A stretch of DNA of 64,000 nucleotides from Roseiarcus sp963770035 (GCA_963770035.1 CAVYON010000053.1:434001-498000); one strand, 5' to 3'. Positions 26,927 to 35,964 are shown, counted from the stretch's first letter. The notes: a model not told the origin generated them from the letters alone. Program-made: numbers and translations.

Positions 26927-29458
26927 TCAGACCTTGTACTCCCAGGACTTGAAGCTGGTGCCGCGCGCTGCGCCGGGCACGGAGGCGATCTTGCGGATGT
27001 CGCCCCACGTCTGTTTGTAATTGGGAATGATCAGTTCGTTGACGCCCGGCGAGACGACGTTTCCCTGCACGCCCATCGGGTTTGCAAACAGCATGAAGGC
27101 CTGCTTGCGCCTGGCGGTCGGCGTCGGATACGCCATCGCTTGCGTTGCTCCGTTGTCGTTGTGAACTTCCACCAGGTCTCCTTCGGAAAGCCCGAGTTCC
27201 TTCATGTCGTCCGGGTTCAACTGGATGAACGGATAGGGCCAACGACCCATGACGAAGTCTGACTTTTGGTCGAGATAGGCGCTCTGCCAGACGTGATTGG
27301 CGCGACCATTGTTGATGAGGAAAGCGAATTTCTTCGATTCCTCCTCCTTGCCCGGGGCTTCGAGGCCGCGCCACGGCGCGTCCATGAAGCGGGCCTTCCC
27401 GTCATCGGTGGAAAAAACGCCGTCCGTATAGAGACGCTGCGTTCCGATCAGCTTGCCGTTGTCGAATGCGGTTGCCGGCTCCTGGACGCCGTTGGTTCCC
27501 ATGGCGCGCAACCGTTCGTAGGTAACGAAATTTCCGCCCTTCGCGTTGCCGTGGTAGCCGTCCATGAAGGCGTCTTCCTCGGTCTTCCAATCGAAGCCCT
27601 TGAACTTGTCGGCCTCCGATGGCTTGCCCATCTCGCGGAAGACCCGCTCCAGGTTATTGGCGAGGCGCGCCGCGATGAGGCAGTCGGGCATGGCCTCTCC
27701 CGGCGGATCCATGTAGCGCTCGGTCAGGCGTAGCCGGCGCTCGCCGTTCATCGAGGTCAGGTTCATCTCGCCGGCTGTCGCGCCCGGGAGCCAGACGTGG
27801 CAGGCTTGGCCGATCTTGGTCGGCACGATGTCCACGTCGACTGCGAAAAGCCCGCCCTTGCCGATCGCGGCGAGGATCGCATCGACCATGGCCTTCTGGT
27901 CGCCGTACGGGACCGAGGACATCGCGTCTTTCACGAGGTCGGTCCGCTTTTTGTAGCTTTGTTTGAATTTGTCGGCGTTGAGCGTGGTCTTGTAGTGATC
28001 GCAGGCCCAGATGTGGTGGACGCCGCCTTTGCCGTCGAGAAGAAGCTGGTCGACGTAGGGCGCCGGCCGAGAGCCGGGATAGTCGGGTCGCACATAGCCT
28101 TCCTGGTGGCCGCCCAGGCGAACGACGCCACCGCCCATCTGACCGACGTTGCCGGTGGCGAGCGCAATGTTCACAAGAGCGCCATTGGTGCGGTAGTTGT
28201 CATTGCCCCAGATGAGGCCCTTCTCATAACCGAACATCGTGCGGCGGCGCTTGCCGCCTTCTTTCGGCATCGCGATCCATTCCGCCGCCTTGATGATGTT
28301 GGCGGGGTCCAGGCCCGTGATCTTGGCCGCATCGTCGACCGACATCCGGCAGCCGTCGAGCGCGGCTTCGTAGCTTGTGAGATGGCCGGGCATCGACGGC
28401 GAATCGCCGCGCGCCGGATAGAGCGGCGGCCGCGTCGCCGCCGTGCGCAGCGTGCTCTTTTCAATGAAGTCCTTCTGCACCCAGCCCTTGTCGGCGATGT
28501 AGGTGAAGAGGGCGTTGAACAGGGCGAGGTCCGTGCCCGAATTGATGGCGAGATGAAGCACATTGCTCTTGCCGGCTTCGACTTCGCACGCATTGACGCT
28601 CACCGTGCGCCGGGGATCGACGAAAATGATTCGGGCGGCGGCGTGCTGCTCACCCGGCATAAGCTTGTTTTTCTTATCGAGAGTACCGCCCTGAAGGTTC
28701 GGTATCCAATGGTTGAGAAAGTAATTGGTTTGAGTTTCTAGCGGATTCGTGCCGACGGCGATGATCGTGTCGGCGAGTTCTGCGTCCTCATAACAGTTGT
28801 TGAGTTCTCCGACCCCCATATCGCGAGTCCCGTGCACTTCAGAATTGTAGGCCGGGCGATTGTGAATCCGGATGTTCTTGATCTTCATTGCGCCGAAATA
28901 GAGCTTCCCGGTGCCCCAGGTGTTTTCGTAGCCGCCGCCGGCGCCGCCGTGATCGAACGCCGAAACGAACAGGCCGTCCTCGCCCTGGGCGTCGATGACC
29001 GCCGCGGTCACACGCGCCACGAGATCGAGCGCATCGTCCCAACTCGTCGGCTGCATCTGGCCATAGCGCCACACCATGGGTTCGGTCAGGCGCTGCTGCT
29101 GCGTTGACCGCGCCTCGGAAAAGGACTCCTCAGCCATGCGCGCGCCGCGGATCGACGCGAGCCCGGAATTCACGACGCAGTTCGGATCCGGCTTAATGAC
29201 GAGGTGGACGTCCTTCCCGTCCTGTTTGACGATGTTGTACATCGACGGGGAGTACCAGTTCGGCGTCATTGGCGTTTGCTGTTTCCCGAGGTCGACGCCG
29301 AACTTATTGTCGCTTGGGCTTACGCCGCCTTGATCGTTGATGCCCCAGGTGTAGGCCTTGTAGCCGCAACCGACGATGCAGAACTGGCACGTAACATTGT
29401 GCTCTTTCGCATCCGCCGGAATGATAGGGAGGCGATCGATATTGCGCTTGAAAGTCAT
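26927..29458 (-). CDS. aioA: Arsenite oxidase large subunit AioA (843 aa)
   Basis: AioA is the molybdopterin subunit that oxidises As(III) to As(V) in the periplasm, passing electrons to AioB. The N-terminus carries CQFCIVGCGYKAYTWG, the C-x2-C-x3-C motif of its 3Fe-4S cluster, without the fourth Cys used by 4Fe-4S relatives. DMSO-reductase family blocks follow, such as FVSAFDHGGAGGGYENTWG, AVGTNPLETQTNYF, FVDPRRTVSVNACEVE and the C-terminal NGRANHVWQSAYLDQ. Length matches known AioA. It has no own signal peptide and is co-exported with AioB, which carries the Tat signal. It begins three bases after aioB. No frame break is seen over 2.5 kb. Confidence 0.98.
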   Translation of the reverse strand: MTFKRNIDRLPIIPADAKEHNVTCQFCIVGCGYKAYTWGINDQGGVSPSDNKFGVDLGKQQTPMTPNWYSPSMYNIVKQDGKDVHLVIKPDPNCVVNSGLASIRGARMAEESFSEARSTQQQRLTEPMVWRYGQMQPTSWDDALDLVARVTAAVIDAQGEDGLFVSAFDHGGAGGGYENTWGTGKLYFGAMKIKNIRIHNRPAYNSEVHGTRDMGVGELNNCYEDAELADTIIAVGTNPLETQTNYFLNHWIPNLQGGTLDKKNKLMPGEQHAAARIIFVDPRRTVSVNACEVEAGKSNVLHLAINSGTDLALFNALFTYIADKGWVQKDFIEKSTLRTAATRPPLYPARGDSPSMPGHLTSYEAALDGCRMSVDDAAKITGLDPANIIKAAEWIAMPKEGGKRRRTMFGYEKGLIWGNDNYRTNGALVNIALATGNVGQMGGGVVRLGGHQEGYVRPDYPGSRPAPYVDQLLLDGKGGVHHIWACDHYKTTLNADKFKQSYKKRTDLVKDAMSSVPYGDQKAMVDAILAAIGKGGLFAVDVDIVPTKIGQACHVWLPGATAGEMNLTSMNGERRLRLTERYMDPPGEAMPDCLIAARLANNLERVFREMGKPSEADKFKGFDWKTEEDAFMDGYHGNAKGGNFVTYERLRAMGTNGVQEPATAFDNGKLIGTQRLYTDGVFSTDDGKARFMDAPWRGLEAPGKEEESKKFAFLINNGRANHVWQSAYLDQKSDFVMGRWPYPFIQLNPDDMKELGLSEGDLVEVHNDNGATQAMAYPTPTARRKQAFMLFANPMGVQGNVVSPGVNELIIPNYKQTWGDIRKIASVPGAARGTSFKSWEYKV

Positions 29459-29461
29459 AGT

Positions 29462-29989
29462 TCAGCCCTCCAGCACGTTCGAGAGGCGGCCATAAAGAAG
29501 TTCATCAATGCCTTCGGCGTAAATGTCGCCCTTCGTATCGACGCGCAGTTGGTACTGCGGAAGATTTTGGGTCGCGTGACCCCAGATTTCCTGACCGCCG
29601 TTCTCGCAATCGAAGCGCGAGTAATGGCCGGAGCAGTTCAGGGTTTTGTCTGAGGAATTGTAGGCGAGCGGAAACCCCTTGTGCGGGCACGTCGTCGTGA
29701 AGCCGACGATGTCGCCGTCTGGGCCGACTCCGCCAGGGACTGTCCTGCCGAGTTTCAGGAGGACGCCAGGCGCTTCCTTATCGGGATAGGCCACTTGCAG
29801 CGGCTCGTTGAGCTTGAGGTCGCCAACATTCGCGAGGCGGTTTGCAGGATAACGGAGCCGCGCGAGTTGCGGGCTGGCGTCTGCCCTTTGTGGCATGACC
29901 GTCGCGGCCGCCGCGCCGGCGGCGGCTACGGCCCCTCCAGACAGGAACCACCGACGGCCAATATCAACCTTGTGATCGCATCGCTTCAT
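29462..29989 (-). CDS. aioB: Arsenite oxidase Rieske subunit AioB (175 aa)
   Basis: AioB is the small Rieske 2Fe-2S subunit that relays electrons from AioA to cytochromes. A twin-arginine signal (GRRWFLSGGAVAAAGAAAA) precedes the mature part. The cluster ligands are in TTCPHKGFP and NCSGHYSRFD (Cys-x-His and Cys-x2-His). It is the first structural gene, with GGGAGG eight bases upstream of the ATG and a -24/-12 promoter about 45 bases upstream. The Tat signal probably exports the AioAB complex as a whole. Confidence 0.97.
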   Translation of the reverse strand: MKRCDHKVDIGRRWFLSGGAVAAAGAAAATVMPQRADASPQLARLRYPANRLANVGDLKLNEPLQVAYPDKEAPGVLLKLGRTVPGGVGPDGDIVGFTTTCPHKGFPLAYNSSDKTLNCSGHYSRFDCENGGQEIWGHATQNLPQYQLRVDTKGDIYAEGIDELLYGRLSNVLEG

Positions 29990-30031
29990 CGCGTCCTCCC
30001 ATTGTTCCTGCGAACATTGGAAAGAAGGCGC

Positions 30032-30046
30032 GCAAGGGTCATGCCG
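30032..30046 (-). promoter_or_regulatory. Sigma-54 (-24/-12) promoter of aioBA
   Basis: Read on the minus strand the sequence is CGGCATGACCCTTGC. The invariant GG and GC are separated by exactly ten bases, as required for RpoN. It lies 43 bases before the aioB ATG, and the preceding gene encodes the matching sigma-54 activator AioR. Confidence 0.88.
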
Positions 30047-30204
30047 CGGATGCTGTCGACATAAATACCAAGACAATCAATCGACTAGCACGCGCCATCC
30101 CTGGCTTGGTCCGGAACTTCGAACAATTTGACGGGACGACGTTCGGAAATCCGAACAGAAGCAAGCGGCGATTGCAGGGACGCCTATGCAGTCACGTGAT
30201 GTGA

Positions 30205-31539
30205 TCATTCCGGCGGTCGTTCGGAATCTATCCCATAGCGCCGCATTTTTTCCCAAAGCGTCGTTCGCGCGATATCGAGTCGCTTCGCCGCCTCGCCAAG
30301 ATGGCCGCCGGTTTCCAGGAGAACCCGTTCGATTTGCCGCCTTTCCGCCGCGTCGCGCACCGCCGCCAGCGGGAGGATCGGATCGACCGCGTTAATCGCG
30401 GCATTGCGGAGTTCGGGGAAAAGGTCGGCCGGCATCAGCCACGGGCCAGTCGCGAGGTTTACCGCCCGTTCGACGCGATTGCGGAGTTCGCGCACGTTGC
30501 CCCGCCATGGGTGCGACAACGCTACTCTTTCGGCCATGGAGCTGACGCCGCGAAGGTCGGTGTCAGCCTGCTCCGCACAGAGCGAGAAATATCGAGTTAG
30601 CAACCAGGAAATATCCTCGGGGCGGTCGCGAAGGGGCGGCAAGTCCACGGTGACGGCATTGATCCGGTAAAGCAGATCCTCCCGAAACACGCCGCGGCGC
30701 ACCTGCTCGTCCAGGTTTTCGCTGGTGGCGCAGACGATGCGGGCCTTCAGCGGAACGGAAGCCTCTCCACCCACACGGTGAAAGGATCTTTCTTCGAGCA
30801 CCCGCAACATTTTCGATTGCAGCGGCAATGACATTGCCGCAATTTCGTCGAGGAACAGAGTCCCCGAACGCGCGCGTTCCGCATAGCCCAGGTGGCGTTG
30901 GTGGGCTCCGGAAAAGGCGCCTCGTTCGTGGCCAAACACTTCGCTTTCGAGAAGATCGGAAGGAATGGCCGCACAGTTCACTGCCATGAACGGTTCTGCC
31001 GCGCCAAGCGAGGCGGCGTGCAAGAACCGGGCGCAGACCTCCTTTCCGGTTCCCGTTTCCCCTGTGAAGAGGATAGGTAGCGACCGGGGCGCCAATCTCC
31101 GAAGCAGCGCTTCGATTTGCTTCATCGCCGGCGACATGCCAAGCGCGCCCTGCGTGCCCTCGCGCACGCGCACCGACATTACGTCGCGGACCTTCTGGAA
31201 AAGGCTGGCAAGCTCAAAAGGCTTGGTCAGGTAGTCGTGAGCGCCGGCGCGAACCAGCGAAACGGCCTGATCGATTTGCCCGTATGCAGTCATGAAAATA
31301 AACGGCGGCGCGAGCGAGCGGGCGTTTGTTGCGCGAAAGACTTCCTCGCCGCCCATGTCGGGCAACCGGATGTCGCAAAGCACGAGGTCAGGGCGAAGCT
31401 CAATCATCCCGTCGACGGCCTTCTTGCCGGTATGCCACCAGACGGCGCGCCAACCTTCGAGTTGCAGCGCGCGCTGGAGGGATTCGCCCATGATCGGATC
31501 GTCATCGACGACCGCGACGCAACCCGTCTCACTCAGCAT
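30205..31539 (-). CDS. aioR: AioR, sigma-54-dependent response regulator (444 aa)
   Basis: AioR activates aioBA with sigma-54 after phosphorylation by AioS. Domains in order: a receiver (VVDDDPIMGES, phospho-acceptor in LVLCDIRLPD, conserved Lys in YLTKPFE), an AAA+ sigma-54 interaction domain (GETGTGKE, ESEVFGHERGAFSGA, GTLFLDEIAAM) and a Fis-type helix-turn-helix (LGEAAKRLDIARTTLWEKMRRYG). The sigma-54 contact loop reads GAFSGA instead of the common GAFTGA. Its start overlaps the aioS end by 11 bases. Its 3' end faces the aioBA promoter. Confidence 0.96.
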   Translation of the reverse strand: MLSETGCVAVVDDDPIMGESLQRALQLEGWRAVWWHTGKKAVDGMIELRPDLVLCDIRLPDMGGEEVFRATNARSLAPPFIFMTAYGQIDQAVSLVRAGAHDYLTKPFELASLFQKVRDVMSVRVREGTQGALGMSPAMKQIEALLRRLAPRSLPILFTGETGTGKEVCARFLHAASLGAAEPFMAVNCAAIPSDLLESEVFGHERGAFSGAHQRHLGYAERARSGTLFLDEIAAMSLPLQSKMLRVLEERSFHRVGGEASVPLKARIVCATSENLDEQVRRGVFREDLLYRINAVTVDLPPLRDRPEDISWLLTRYFSLCAEQADTDLRGVSSMAERVALSHPWRGNVRELRNRVERAVNLATGPWLMPADLFPELRNAAINAVDPILPLAAVRDAAERRQIERVLLETGGHLGEAAKRLDIARTTLWEKMRRYGIDSERPPE

Positions 31540-33016
31540 GGATCGCCTCCACCTGAACGTGGTCCCGCCTGCTTTCCAGTCGCAAGAAATCTTGCTTGAA
31601 TGGCCATGTCACCCTGATCACGGTCGAGAACCCCTCCTCCTGAGCGACTGTTATCGCTCCCCCTTCGACGGCGACGAGGCGGCGCACGATCCACAGCCCA
31701 AGGCCGCCCCCGACGCTGGGCGCTTCTTCCGACCGTCCCACAAGGTACTTCGCAAGGTCTGATGGCAGTCCCGCACCTTGGTCGCCGACTTCGATCACAA
31801 GGGCTCGCTCCGTAGAGTAAGCTCGCAAATTGACGGCGCCGCCCTCCGGCGACGCGGCGCAGGCGTTGATCAAGAGATTGAGGGTGACCTGCCTGACGCT
31901 TTCGCCACCAACCGGAAGTGAGCCGAGAAGCTCATTGATCCAGGCGAGACGAACGCGCTTTCGCAAGGCCTCCGGTTCGACGAGCAATCGAAGATCGTCG
32001 ATGTCCACAGCGCGAAGCGAACGTTCCGTTGCCTCTCCCCGGTAGGTCACCAGAGCGGATCGAACGACGTTCCGAATATGGGTCAGTCCACGCTGGAGAA
32101 GATTCACCGTCGCCTCCCGCACGCCCTCGTCGTCGCCGTGACGGCGCAACGTGTCGAGGGCGTTGAAGAGGCCGCCCAGCGGATTGTTGACTTCGTGGGC
32201 CATGCCCGAAGCCAGCTTGCCGAGCACCGCGAATTTCTCCTGCGTGGCAAGGCGTGAAGCGAACTCTTCGCGGTCGTTCAGCGCGCGCGCCATCGCGTTG
32301 AACCGATCGAACAAGAGATCGAACTCACGAGAAATGCCTTGCCGCTTTGTGTCCGGAATGGGGTCTGCGCGCCCTGCGCGAACGCGTTCCATGTAGCCAG
32401 TGAGCACGCTGAGCGGCTTGAGCATGCGCGCGAGCGCCAACGATCCGACCAATGCAAACCCAAGCGCAAGTCCCGCATTGACCGTTACCAGTGTCAGCAG
32501 CACTTGCTTGCGTACGCGAAGCAACTCGGAAATGTCGATTTCCGCCAGAATACGACCGACGGAATAGCCTCCCTCGCGAAGAGAGCGTGCGAGCCATGCG
32601 CGGCCCGAAACACCATCGATCGTAAGCCCGTCCTCGCGCGGAAAGCGCTGATCAACTTCGGGCGGGACAGCGCTCTGCACCCGAAATATCTCTGGATCTG
32701 AGGCCGCGAGCACTTTTCCGTTCGGCAGCGTGACGATCGCGAACCGGACTTTGAGGCCGGCGTAATGGCCGCGCGCGCGATCGAGCGCGTCGAAGGCTTC
32801 CCACACGTCGCCGTGAATGGCCGAGGGAAGCACAGCCGCGGACAGCCCGTCGAGATAGGCGCTCGTCAGCAGGCGGAGGTTGTTCTCCTGGTCGGACTCT
32901 AATCGATTGAGTACAATCTGGGAGATGACGACGGCAACCCCGATCATGAACGCTGCCGCGAGCAAGGGCGCTTTCCAGGCAAGCGGCCAATTGGCGATGG
33001 AGCCGCGCAGGCTCAT
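31529..33016 (-). CDS. aioS: AioS, arsenite-responsive sensor histidine kinase (495 aa)
   Basis: AioS is the membrane kinase that receives the arsenite signal from AioX and phosphorylates AioR. A first membrane segment (LLAAAFMIGVAVVISQIVL), a periplasmic domain of about 130 residues, a second membrane segment (LVTVNAGLALGFALVGSLAL) and a HAMP linker precede the H-box GMAHEVNNPLGG, and an ATPase domain ends with GGGLGLWIVRRL. I start at MSLRGSIANW because its ATG overlaps the aioX stop in a TGATG arrangement. The gene order aioX-aioS-aioR is the conserved one. Confidence 0.95.
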   Translation of the reverse strand: MSLRGSIANWPLAWKAPLLAAAFMIGVAVVISQIVLNRLESDQENNLRLLTSAYLDGLSAAVLPSAIHGDVWEAFDALDRARGHYAGLKVRFAIVTLPNGKVLAASDPEIFRVQSAVPPEVDQRFPREDGLTIDGVSGRAWLARSLREGGYSVGRILAEIDISELLRVRKQVLLTLVTVNAGLALGFALVGSLALARMLKPLSVLTGYMERVRAGRADPIPDTKRQGISREFDLLFDRFNAMARALNDREEFASRLATQEKFAVLGKLASGMAHEVNNPLGGLFNALDTLRRHGDDEGVREATVNLLQRGLTHIRNVVRSALVTYRGEATERSLRAVDIDDLRLLVEPEALRKRVRLAWINELLGSLPVGGESVRQVTLNLLINACAASPEGGAVNLRAYSTERALVIEVGDQGAGLPSDLAKYLVGRSEEAPSVGGGLGLWIVRRLVAVEGGAITVAQEEGFSTVIRVTWPFKQDFLRLESRRDHVQVEAIHAE

Positions 33017-33909
33017 CACGACTGCGCCTTCACCAGCAGCCACTTTTCGAGCGTGCCATGGTAGAGACTCGGGTCCGCTGTGGTGAAGCCGTCGAGTTCC
33101 AGAATACCTAGGATTACCTGGCCGATCTTATGGGTGGCCATTTCCAGGAATGCAGCCGAAAGGTCTCTGGCCAGGTTGGTGTCGCTTGCCGACTTCGGGC
33201 CGACGATCGGGGGGAAGCCGAGTTGCTCGGAGCGATACACGACCCGCGTCTTGTTGATCAGGTCCGGCTCACGCTCCCGCATGACATCCCACACATATCC
33301 ATCGATACTGCCGCTTTCCGCCAATCCGGTCGCCACGGCCCGTACGACGTTCCGGTGGCCATAGGTGAAAAAGAACGTGCGGAAGAACTGAGCGGGCGTC
33401 ACGTGCCGGAGCGCCAAGAGGTAACGGGTGACGAGAAAGCCCGACGTGCTGTCGGGATCCGAAAACGCGTGGATCGTGCCGCGCGTGTCATCGAAGGACT
33501 GAGCTTTGCTCCCTTCGCTGACGATGACATATGTCTGATAAAGCGGCTCATGCCGGTAGAGCGGAATGGCGAGAAGCTCGAGCTGGTCTTCGTGCTGCAC
33601 ATAGGGGTCATCGCAGACCCATGCCGCGTCGAGCTGCCCGGAGAGCAGCAACGCCGTAATCTCCTGGTAGGTCCGTCGCTTTATGAGCTGAACGGGCTGC
33701 CCGAGCCGCTCGACAAGGTACGATTGCAGCAGCGAAAGCAACTGAACGTCGGAATCGAGAAAAAGCGGATTGAGGCCGATGCTAACGGTATCGGCCGCGC
33801 GCGCCCGCTTCGGCCACAAGAGGGCGGCCGCGGCGAAGCCAGTAAGGACGTCCCTTCGCCGGAATCGCGTGTTTATGGGGCCGCGAAACGGCGGCATTTC
33901 CGGAGGCAT
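33016..33909 (-). CDS. aioX: AioX, periplasmic arsenite-binding protein (297 aa)
   Basis: AioX is a PhnD-like solute-binding protein that binds As(III) and signals through AioS. A Tat-like signal (RRRDVLTGFAAAALLWP) precedes the mature part. PhnD-family blocks include GLNPLFLDSDVQLLSLLQ, GQLDAAWVCDDPYV and TSGFLVTRYLLA. The Cys in AWVCDDPY (residue 99) corresponds to the cysteine reported as essential for arsenite binding in AioX. Its stop overlaps the aioS start. It is the first gene of the sensory operon. Confidence 0.94.
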   Translation of the reverse strand: MPPEMPPFRGPINTRFRRRDVLTGFAAAALLWPKRARAADTVSIGLNPLFLDSDVQLLSLLQSYLVERLGQPVQLIKRRTYQEITALLLSGQLDAAWVCDDPYVQHEDQLELLAIPLYRHEPLYQTYVIVSEGSKAQSFDDTRGTIHAFSDPDSTSGFLVTRYLLALRHVTPAQFFRTFFFTYGHRNVVRAVATGLAESGSIDGYVWDVMREREPDLINKTRVVYRSEQLGFPPIVGPKSASDTNLARDLSAAFLEMATHKIGQVILGILELDGFTTADPSLYHGTLEKWLLVKAQS

Positions 33910-33980
33910 TGCTCCTCCCTCGACGCGCCACGGTTATCGGTCTACGACGAAGTCCGCCGCGCCATTGGGCGCCAGGATTT

Positions 33981-34009
33981 GTTATATTCGGGGCCTCGGC
34001 TCCACGCAA
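33981..34009 (-). promoter_or_regulatory. Candidate sigma-70 promoter of aioXSR
   Basis: On the minus strand TTGCGT (34009-34004) and TATAAC (33986-33981) are separated by 17 bases, about 70 bases before the aioX ATG. The -35 hexamer lies inside the first copy of a 14-bp direct repeat. Confidence 0.55.
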
Positions 34010-34030
34010 CAAATAGGGCTCCACGCAACA
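33998..34030 (+). repeat. 14-bp tandem direct repeat upstream of aioX
   Basis: GGCTCCACGCAACA occurs at 33998-34011 and again at 34017-34030, 19 bases apart start to start. The first copy overlaps the candidate -35 box, so it is a possible regulator-binding pair. Confidence 0.8.
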
Positions 34031-34044
34031 GCTTGCGCTATATA

Positions 34045-34060
34045 CGGGAATATATTTCCG
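34045..34060. promoter_or_regulatory. Near-palindrome upstream of aioX
   Basis: CGGGAA-TATA-TTTCCG is a near-perfect inverted repeat with one mismatched pair, in an AT-rich setting about 135 bases before aioX. It is operator-like, but its protein is unknown. Confidence 0.45.
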
Positions 34061-34359
34061 ATATTGCTATCCGCTCTGCCCGCCCTTTAGTCGAATGTCC
34101 TCTGCACAGGATCTTTACGCTAGCTCGCCGGTTCGCTTTGCCTGCTCGAAGAAGATGCCTGTCGCGCAGGTCGAACGTCCAAGTCGCGCTGGCGGTGGCT
34201 GAGGCACGGTTCTTTTGAACTGGGGCGCGCGAACGCGTTCCCTTGACCGCCGCCAAGCAGAGCCGTGACGGTGTTGAAGATCATGCCGAACTTTCGAGCG
34301 ATAAAGGCGGCTGGAGCTGTGGTCGCCTTCGTCGTCGTCGACCAGCCCCGCCGGTCCCT

Positions 34360-34596
34360 TCAAGCGGCCAGCCACTTGGCGACATCTTCGGTTTTCGGCA
34401 ATCCGCCAGCGTGAACGACCTTGCCGTCGACAACGATGCCGGGGGTCGAGACGACGCCAAAGCCCTCGATCAGCGCGAAATCCGTGACCTTGTCGACCTT
34501 GACGTCGACCCCGAGCTTGGCGGCTTCGGCGCGAACCATCTGTTCCGTCGCCTCGCAGCGTTTGCATCCTGGTCCCAGCACCTTGACGTCTTTCAT
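34360..34596 (-). CDS. Small thioredoxin-family protein (78 aa, redox-active disulfide type)
   Basis: This is a minimal thioredoxin fold of the MTH895/redox-active disulfide protein 2 type, with the active site GPGCKRC (residues 8-14) and the cis-Pro block VSTPGIVVDGKVV. Such genes commonly follow a COG0701 permease and arsR in arsenic clusters, where they are thought to service the permease or arsenic thiol chemistry. It lies 16 bases after the permease gene in the same direction. Start chosen at MKDVKVLG, matching family length. Confidence 0.9.
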   Translation of the reverse strand: MKDVKVLGPGCKRCEATEQMVRAEAAKLGVDVKVDKVTDFALIEGFGVVSTPGIVVDGKVVHAGGLPKTEDVAKWLAA

Positions 34597-34612
34597 GAGA
34601 TTGACCTTTCGT

Positions 34613-35662
34613 TCAGAAAAAAAGTGCGTTGAACAGATAGCCGACAGCAATGATCCCGATACCGACTATGCCGACGAACACGGCGATCAGCTTAGTCGTC
34701 AGCACCTTGCGCAGGATGATCATCTCGGGGACCGAGAGCGCGGTCACGCTCATCATGAAAGCGAGCGCCGTGCCCTTGCAAAGAAGCGCCATGACCACAG
34801 GAACAATGCCCGCGGGGTTGGAATAGATGGGTACGCCGATCATCACGACGGCCGGCACCGACCACGACGCCCCCTTGCCCATGATGGAAGCGAGAAGATC
34901 GTTCGGTACGAAGCCGTGAACGAATGCGCCGGCGGCGATGCCGACGATGATCCAGATCCAGACCCTGCCGACGATGTCGCGCACCGCCTCGATGCCGGCT
35001 TTGATGCGGTCGACGATGGCGATCGATCCCACCGGGAGATCGGCATTGCCCGCGCGCACGTTGCGCACCCAATCTTCCAGCCAGCCTTCAAGATGCAGCC
35101 GACCGATGACCCAGCCCGACACGATCGCCAGGGTGAGGCGGAAGCCGAGATAGGTCAGTGCAACCTTCCACCCGACCAGCGCGAAGAGAAGCCCGAGCGC
35201 AACCTCGTTGACCATCGGCGCTGCAATCAGGAACGAGAAGGTCACGCCAAGCGGCACGCCCGCCGAGACGAACCCGACAAACAGCGGCACGGCTGAGCAG
35301 GAGCAGAATGGCGTAAAGACGCCGAGCCCCGCCGCGGCAATGTTGCCAATCCCCTCGCGCTTCTCCGCCAGCATGGCGCGGGTGCGTTCGGGCGAAAAGA
35401 AACTGCGCACCACGCCCATGCCGAAGACGACGAGCGTTAACAGCATCATCACCTTCGGCGTGTCGTAGACGAAGAAGTTCGCCGCTTCCGCGAGGCGGCC
35501 GCCCTGTTTGACCGGCAACAACCCCACCGCCCAATCTGAAAATCCGGGCAGTCGCCAGTAGGCGACGAACCACAATGCAATCAGAGCGACCGTGAGGCCG
35601 ATCCATAAAGCCGTTGGCTCCCGAGACGGAGTCCGAAGCCCGAACGACGCGTTCGTGCTCAT
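34613..35662 (-). CDS. COG0701/DUF318 permease, ArsP-like (349 aa)
   Basis: This is an inner-membrane permease of the DUF318 family that includes ArsP, an efflux permease for trivalent organoarsenicals. About eight to ten hydrophobic helices are visible, as is the conserved thiol motif FTPFCSCSAVPLF in the first half, and the half-repeat sequence SYPNPAGIVPVVMALL-like block is present near the end. Its ATG overlaps the arsR stop (ATGA), so they are translated together. I call it ArsP-like from motif and context; the substrate (organic or inorganic arsenic) is not shown. Confidence 0.85.
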   Translation of the reverse strand: MSTNASFGLRTPSREPTALWIGLTVALIALWFVAYWRLPGFSDWAVGLLPVKQGGRLAEAANFFVYDTPKVMMLLTLVVFGMGVVRSFFSPERTRAMLAEKREGIGNIAAAGLGVFTPFCSCSAVPLFVGFVSAGVPLGVTFSFLIAAPMVNEVALGLLFALVGWKVALTYLGFRLTLAIVSGWVIGRLHLEGWLEDWVRNVRAGNADLPVGSIAIVDRIKAGIEAVRDIVGRVWIWIIVGIAAGAFVHGFVPNDLLASIMGKGASWSVPAVVMIGVPIYSNPAGIVPVVMALLCKGTALAFMMSVTALSVPEMIILRKVLTTKLIAVFVGIVGIGIIAVGYLFNALFF

Positions 35663-35964
35663 GCTGCTTCTTTCTCGTTTTTCTCATTTTGAGGAAGCGC
35701 GCGGACGACCGCTTCGATGATCGGGACGATCGCGCCGGGAAGATTCGGATTGCGGCGATATCGCACCCATTGGGCGTCCCGCCGGTCTGTCACGAGGCCG
35801 GCGGCTTTAAGGACCCCCATGTGACGCGACATCCGCGACTGACTCGCCCCGAGCGTCGCCATCAACTCGCACACGCAGTGCTCACCCCCGTCCCACAAAA
35901 TGGCCAGCGCCGCGAGACGGGTCGGTTCGGCGAGCGCCGAAAGGGTAGCGACAAGACTTTGCAT
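35659..35964 (-). CDS. arsR: ArsR-family repressor, CxC type (101 aa)
   Basis: This is a winged-helix repressor that leaves DNA when As(III) binds. It has the classical metal site CVCEL at the start of the recognition region (GEHCVCELMATLGASQSRMS), as in plasmid R773 ArsR. It heads a three-gene unit with the permease and the small thioredoxin. A perfect operator-like palindrome lies 26 bases upstream of its start. It differs in sensor-site design from the other two ArsR proteins of the island. Confidence 0.95.
   Translation of the reverse strand: MQSLVATLSALAEPTRLAALAILWDGGEHCVCELMATLGASQSRMSRHMGVLKAAGLVTDRRDAQWVRYRRNPNLPGAIVPIIEAVVRALPQNEKNEKEAA

Larger units (their letters stand above)
33910..34359. 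other. Regulatory/intergenic region upstream of aioXSR
   Basis: No gene is supported. The aioX-proximal part holds the candidate promoter, a 14-bp direct repeat and a near-palindrome annotated separately. The part next to the thioredoxin gene (34110-34350) has a minus-strand frame reading FIARKFGMIFNTVTALLGGG that looks faintly protein-like but has no clear start; it may be a decayed reading frame. Confidence 0.5.
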
